Origin: Lysinibacillus sp. BPa_S21
Lineage (GTDB): Bacteria > Bacillota > Bacilli > Bacillales_A > Planococcaceae
Assembly: GCF_023337795.1 (NCBI RefSeq)
Contig: NZ_JALIRS010000004.1
Location: 124,001-188,000 of the forward strand
Direction: 5' to 3'
Length of the DNA stretch: 64,000 bases
Part shown: piece by piece, positions 62,047 through 64,000 of the stretch
Layout of the letters: each line of letters begins with the position of its first letter
Numbering within the stretch: the stretch's first letter is position 1
Notes under the pieces: generated by a model
The model's database searches: none
Seen by the model: only the letters and a program-made list of their open reading frames with translations
Told to the model about the DNA's origin: nothing
Position numbers and translations under genes: made by a program

Positions 62047-63012
62047 ATGGAATGGAAACAATTACAAAAAGAACAAGAGGAGATTTACGCACAATTAAGA
62101 ACTGCTAGTAGGTTAAGTGAACAAAAGGTTTTAATAGAAAAGCAAATCGAGCGTACACAACAAGAAATTCACAATCATTCTAAAGCTCTCAATCAAATTC
62201 GTTTGAAACTTGATAAGTTAGAAGGCTTTTCTTTTATGAATATGATTCGGACGTGGACAGGGCAACAAGATGAGCTACGTGCAGAAAAAATTGATAAAGC
62301 AGCCATTCTTGAACTAAAAATAAATGAAGCAAAAAAGATGGAAGTTGATTTAATAGATGATTTAGGACAATTAAATACTAAACTTACGCAAATTAATGAA
62401 CAGGAGCTGCAAGAAGTTTTATCCCAATTAAATGCTAAAAAGAAAGGCTACTTACAAATACATGAGCCTGAACAGGCAAAAAAGCTTGATCAATTAGCGC
62501 ATGAAGAAATGTTAACGAAACAACTAATTTTAGAGATAGACGAGGCAGAAGTAGCCGGTGAAACAGCACTTACTAAGCTTGGACAAGCTGCAGAATCCTT
62601 GCATTCGGCAAATGGTTATTCAACGTGGGATACGTTCTTTGGTGGGGGACTCATTGCTACACATTTAAAGCATGATGCACTTGATAAGTCTGAAAATTAT
62701 CTTCATAATGCTCAAATTGCATTACAGCGTTTCCATAACGAACTACTGGATGTACATGATATGTCAACGAAATCATTAGCAATTGAAACAGATGGATTTG
62801 TAAAATTTGCGGATTATTTCTTTGATGATATTTTCTCTGCTTGGTCAGTCCATTCTAAAATATCTACTGCAAGAGAGCAGGTTTCTCGTGTGCAAGATGA
62901 TGTACATAATACGATCTTGCGTTTACAGGATAAACGTAATAAAGCGGGTGACTATTTGCAGTCACTACAAAAAGAAAAAGAAGCGATCTTTCAAAACGTC
63001 AATATAAAATAA
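62047..63012 (+). CDS. Coiled-coil protein of unknown function
   Basis: A 321-residue soluble protein. Heptad-rich helices fill about residues 1-60 and 75-150 (LIEKQIERTQQEIHNHSKAL), then a conserved-looking central section SANGYSTWDTFFGGGLIATH, LKHDALDKSENYLHNAQIAL and a C-terminal coil (STAREQVSRVQDDVHNTILR). It starts at ATG 62047 after AGGAGATGAG. No family named with certainty. Single gene with a terminator. Confidence 0.7.
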   Translation: MEWKQLQKEQEEIYAQLRTASRLSEQKVLIEKQIERTQQEIHNHSKALNQIRLKLDKLEGFSFMNMIRTWTGQQDELRAEKIDKAAILELKINEAKKMEVDLIDDLGQLNTKLTQINEQELQEVLSQLNAKKKGYLQIHEPEQAKKLDQLAHEEMLTKQLILEIDEAEVAGETALTKLGQAAESLHSANGYSTWDTFFGGGLIATHLKHDALDKSENYLHNAQIALQRFHNELLDVHDMSTKSLAIETDGFVKFADYFFDDIFSAWSVHSKISTAREQVSRVQDDVHNTILRLQDKRNKAGDYLQSLQKEKEAIFQNVNIK

Positions 63013-63050
63013 CCCGTGAAAAGAATCTTCCTCTTTTCACAGGTTTTTCT
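63012..63050 (+). terminator. Terminator after the coiled-coil gene
   Basis: ACCCGTGAAAAGA pairs with TCTTTTCACAGGT, followed by TTTTCTTC. Confidence 0.8.
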
Positions 63051-63104
63051 TCGATTAGCAAATGGGATGATTGTGGTTTCCTTTTCAAGCCCGTTTTCCT
63101 GTGA

Positions 63105-63215
63105 TTGAGCATCGGACCGCTGCCTTCGCTTTCGCAACTATTGTTAAATGTTGCTGACACAACGTTAGCACTATGCTTTCGCACAGATAATACATTGTTG
63201 CAGTCGCTTATGCCT
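63105..63215. repeat. Diverged relative of the dispersed repeat core
   Basis: CAACGTTAGCACTATGCTTT near 63162-63181 and CGCTTTCGC at 63128 repeat the core of the 50724 element (TACGTTAGCACTACGCTTTC). Ends are not recognisable. The rest of 63051-63485 has no supported gene. Confidence 0.45.
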
Positions 63216-63485
63216 TTAATACTGCTCAATGCTATATACATAAGCGCTGCGTCTTTGTGTCTCCCCGAACTTGCACCAACCAGTTCGCGTTTGAAAAAAT
63301 CGACAAATAAACATACATAGTGCCATTTTTCCTTTAAGGTAAATTCCTAATCGTTCACAAGTAACGGATGCAATTAAGTTTCTTCTTTCCTTTAACTATA
63401 ATAGGAGTAAATAGGGGAAGTAATTGTTTGATGTCTGTCAATTGATAGAAATATGCTGGTGACTAACATGAAAAATAACTACATT

Positions 63486-64000
63486 TCAATCTTCGCCTTC
63501 ATTTTGCATTTTTCTAATCTCAACAATGTTCTTCCAGATCGCCCTATCAATTTTGGCAAAACTACTTATGCTTGGCGTTGTATTTACTTCAAATAATATA
63601 GGTTCTCCTTTATGATTTATTCCAAAATCAATGCCATATTCTCTACAAGGAAAGTGGGATTCAATTACTTCAGATGCTAAAATAGAATCTTTTTTTAGTG
63701 AGTCTATTGTTTTATCTTTCTCTGTATTGTCCATCATCATATAAACTGATAATAATTCATCAATCGGTATTACTTGAGAACCCCGATTTGAATTAACAAT
63801 CCCATGATCCTCAGTTGCAATTCTTCCGTACATTCCACTAATTACCCATGTTCCCTTTAGATTTTGAACATGAACACGAATGGAAATTGAATCTCCATTA
63901 GGGGTTAGACTCATGACCCCCTCCTGTATAATATAATTTCCGCTTAATTTACCATGTTTCTCATATGGGTGTAGAACTTGATGGAAATCCTCAATTGTTG
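63486..64000 (-). CDS. YheC/YheD-type ATP-grasp protein, 5' part outside the window
   Basis: The minus strand is open from the right edge to 63486. NYIIQEGVMSLTPNGDSISI, RVHVQNLKGTWVISGMYGRI, then EYGIDFGINHKGEPILFEVN, TTPS form the metal- and ATP-binding part of the YheC/YheD endospore coat-associated ATP-grasp family. FEVN carries the metal-binding Asn. An internal ATG at 63914 is not the start, since the frame continues upstream in family-like sequence. Catalytic substrate is unknown. Confidence 0.75.
   Translation of the reverse strand, partial: TIEDFHQVLHPYEKHGKLSGNYIIQEGVMSLTPNGDSISIRVHVQNLKGTWVISGMYGRIATEDHGIVNSNRGSQVIPIDELLSVYMMMDNTEKDKTIDSLKKDSILASEVIESHFPCREYGIDFGINHKGEPILFEVNTTPSISSFAKIDRAIWKNIVEIRKMQNEGED

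Noticed and set aside
63105-63320. 71-codon protein gene
   Set aside because: The frame overlaps a diverged repeat core with no ribosome site.

Overview
The window is chromosomal DNA from a low-GC, endospore-forming Firmicute, almost certainly Lysinibacillus (Planococcaceae/Caryophanaceae). The leucine dehydrogenase, AhrC/ArgR, Spo0A, Dxs and fatty-acid genes read like close relatives of Lysinibacillus sphaericus proteins. The backbone order efp - spoIIIA - accBC - asp23 - nusB - folD - xseAB - ispA - dxs - tlyA - argR - recN - spoIVB - spo0A - glpQ-like - bkd - yqiW - yqjA - mce/pccB follows the classic Bacillus subtilis yqh-yqj region. The genus call is from remembered protein similarity, not a search.

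Layout. 1-2.2 kb: a decaying DNA-alkylation/photoproduct repair cluster (Ogt tail, SplB-like radical SAM protein, a broken Ada-type Zn-domain gene, an AlkD-like gene with one in-frame amber). 2.2-8.1 kb: two nitronate monooxygenase-like flavoenzymes flanking yqhQ, yqhR, aroQ, a proline peptidase and efp. 8.2-11.8 kb: a spoIIIA operon that has lost spoIIIAA and nearly all of spoIIIAB; an IS1182-type transposase relic and a palindromic repeat occupy the place where they belong. 11.9-13.8 kb: accB-accC. 13.8-23.0 kb: an accessory region wedged between accC and asp23, apparently two decayed integrative elements in tandem. Each starts with a terminator-integrase module, and a degenerate second copy of the accC 3' end lies between them. 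Cargo includes a strong intact gene for a standalone PD-(D/E)XK restriction endonuclease-like protein, a probable Imm49-type immunity protein and several small or broken genes. 23.0-38.1 kb: housekeeping genes for cell-wall lipid recycling, C1 metabolism, isoprenoid synthesis, DNA repair, arginine control and sporulation, interrupted by an 82-bp-period tandem repeat between uppP and xseA. 38.1-42.8 kb: accessory and relic-rich stretch with a LysM/3D cell-wall protein. 42.8-61.6 kb: FapA, a glycerophosphodiesterase and a catabolic block: leucine dehydrogenase, branched-chain 2-oxoacid dehydrogenase (lpdV, E1a, E1b, E2), methylmalonyl-CoA mutase (mutA, mutB) with its MeaB GTPase, then bacilliredoxin, an aromatic-acid exporter-like protein, the mini-protein Prli42, methylmalonyl-CoA epimerase and a carboxyltransferase. 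The end holds a coiled-coil protein, repeats and a truncated YheC/D ATP-grasp gene.

How the genes work together: Val/Ile/Leu are deaminated by Bcd, oxidatively decarboxylated by the Bkd complex, and the propionyl-CoA-derived methylmalonyl-CoA is epimerised and isomerised to succinyl-CoA by Mce and MutAB. AccBC and YqjD-like carboxyltransferase connect acyl-CoA carboxylation. Spo0A, SpoIVB and the remaining SpoIIIA proteins belong to sporulation, but the SpoIIIA set looks too incomplete to form a normal feeding-tube complex unless the missing genes are elsewhere.

Most interesting: the accC-3'-end integration site with two integrase modules whose Shine-Dalgarno lies in the terminator hairpin, the solitary restriction-like gene it carries, and the loss of spoIIIAA/AB.
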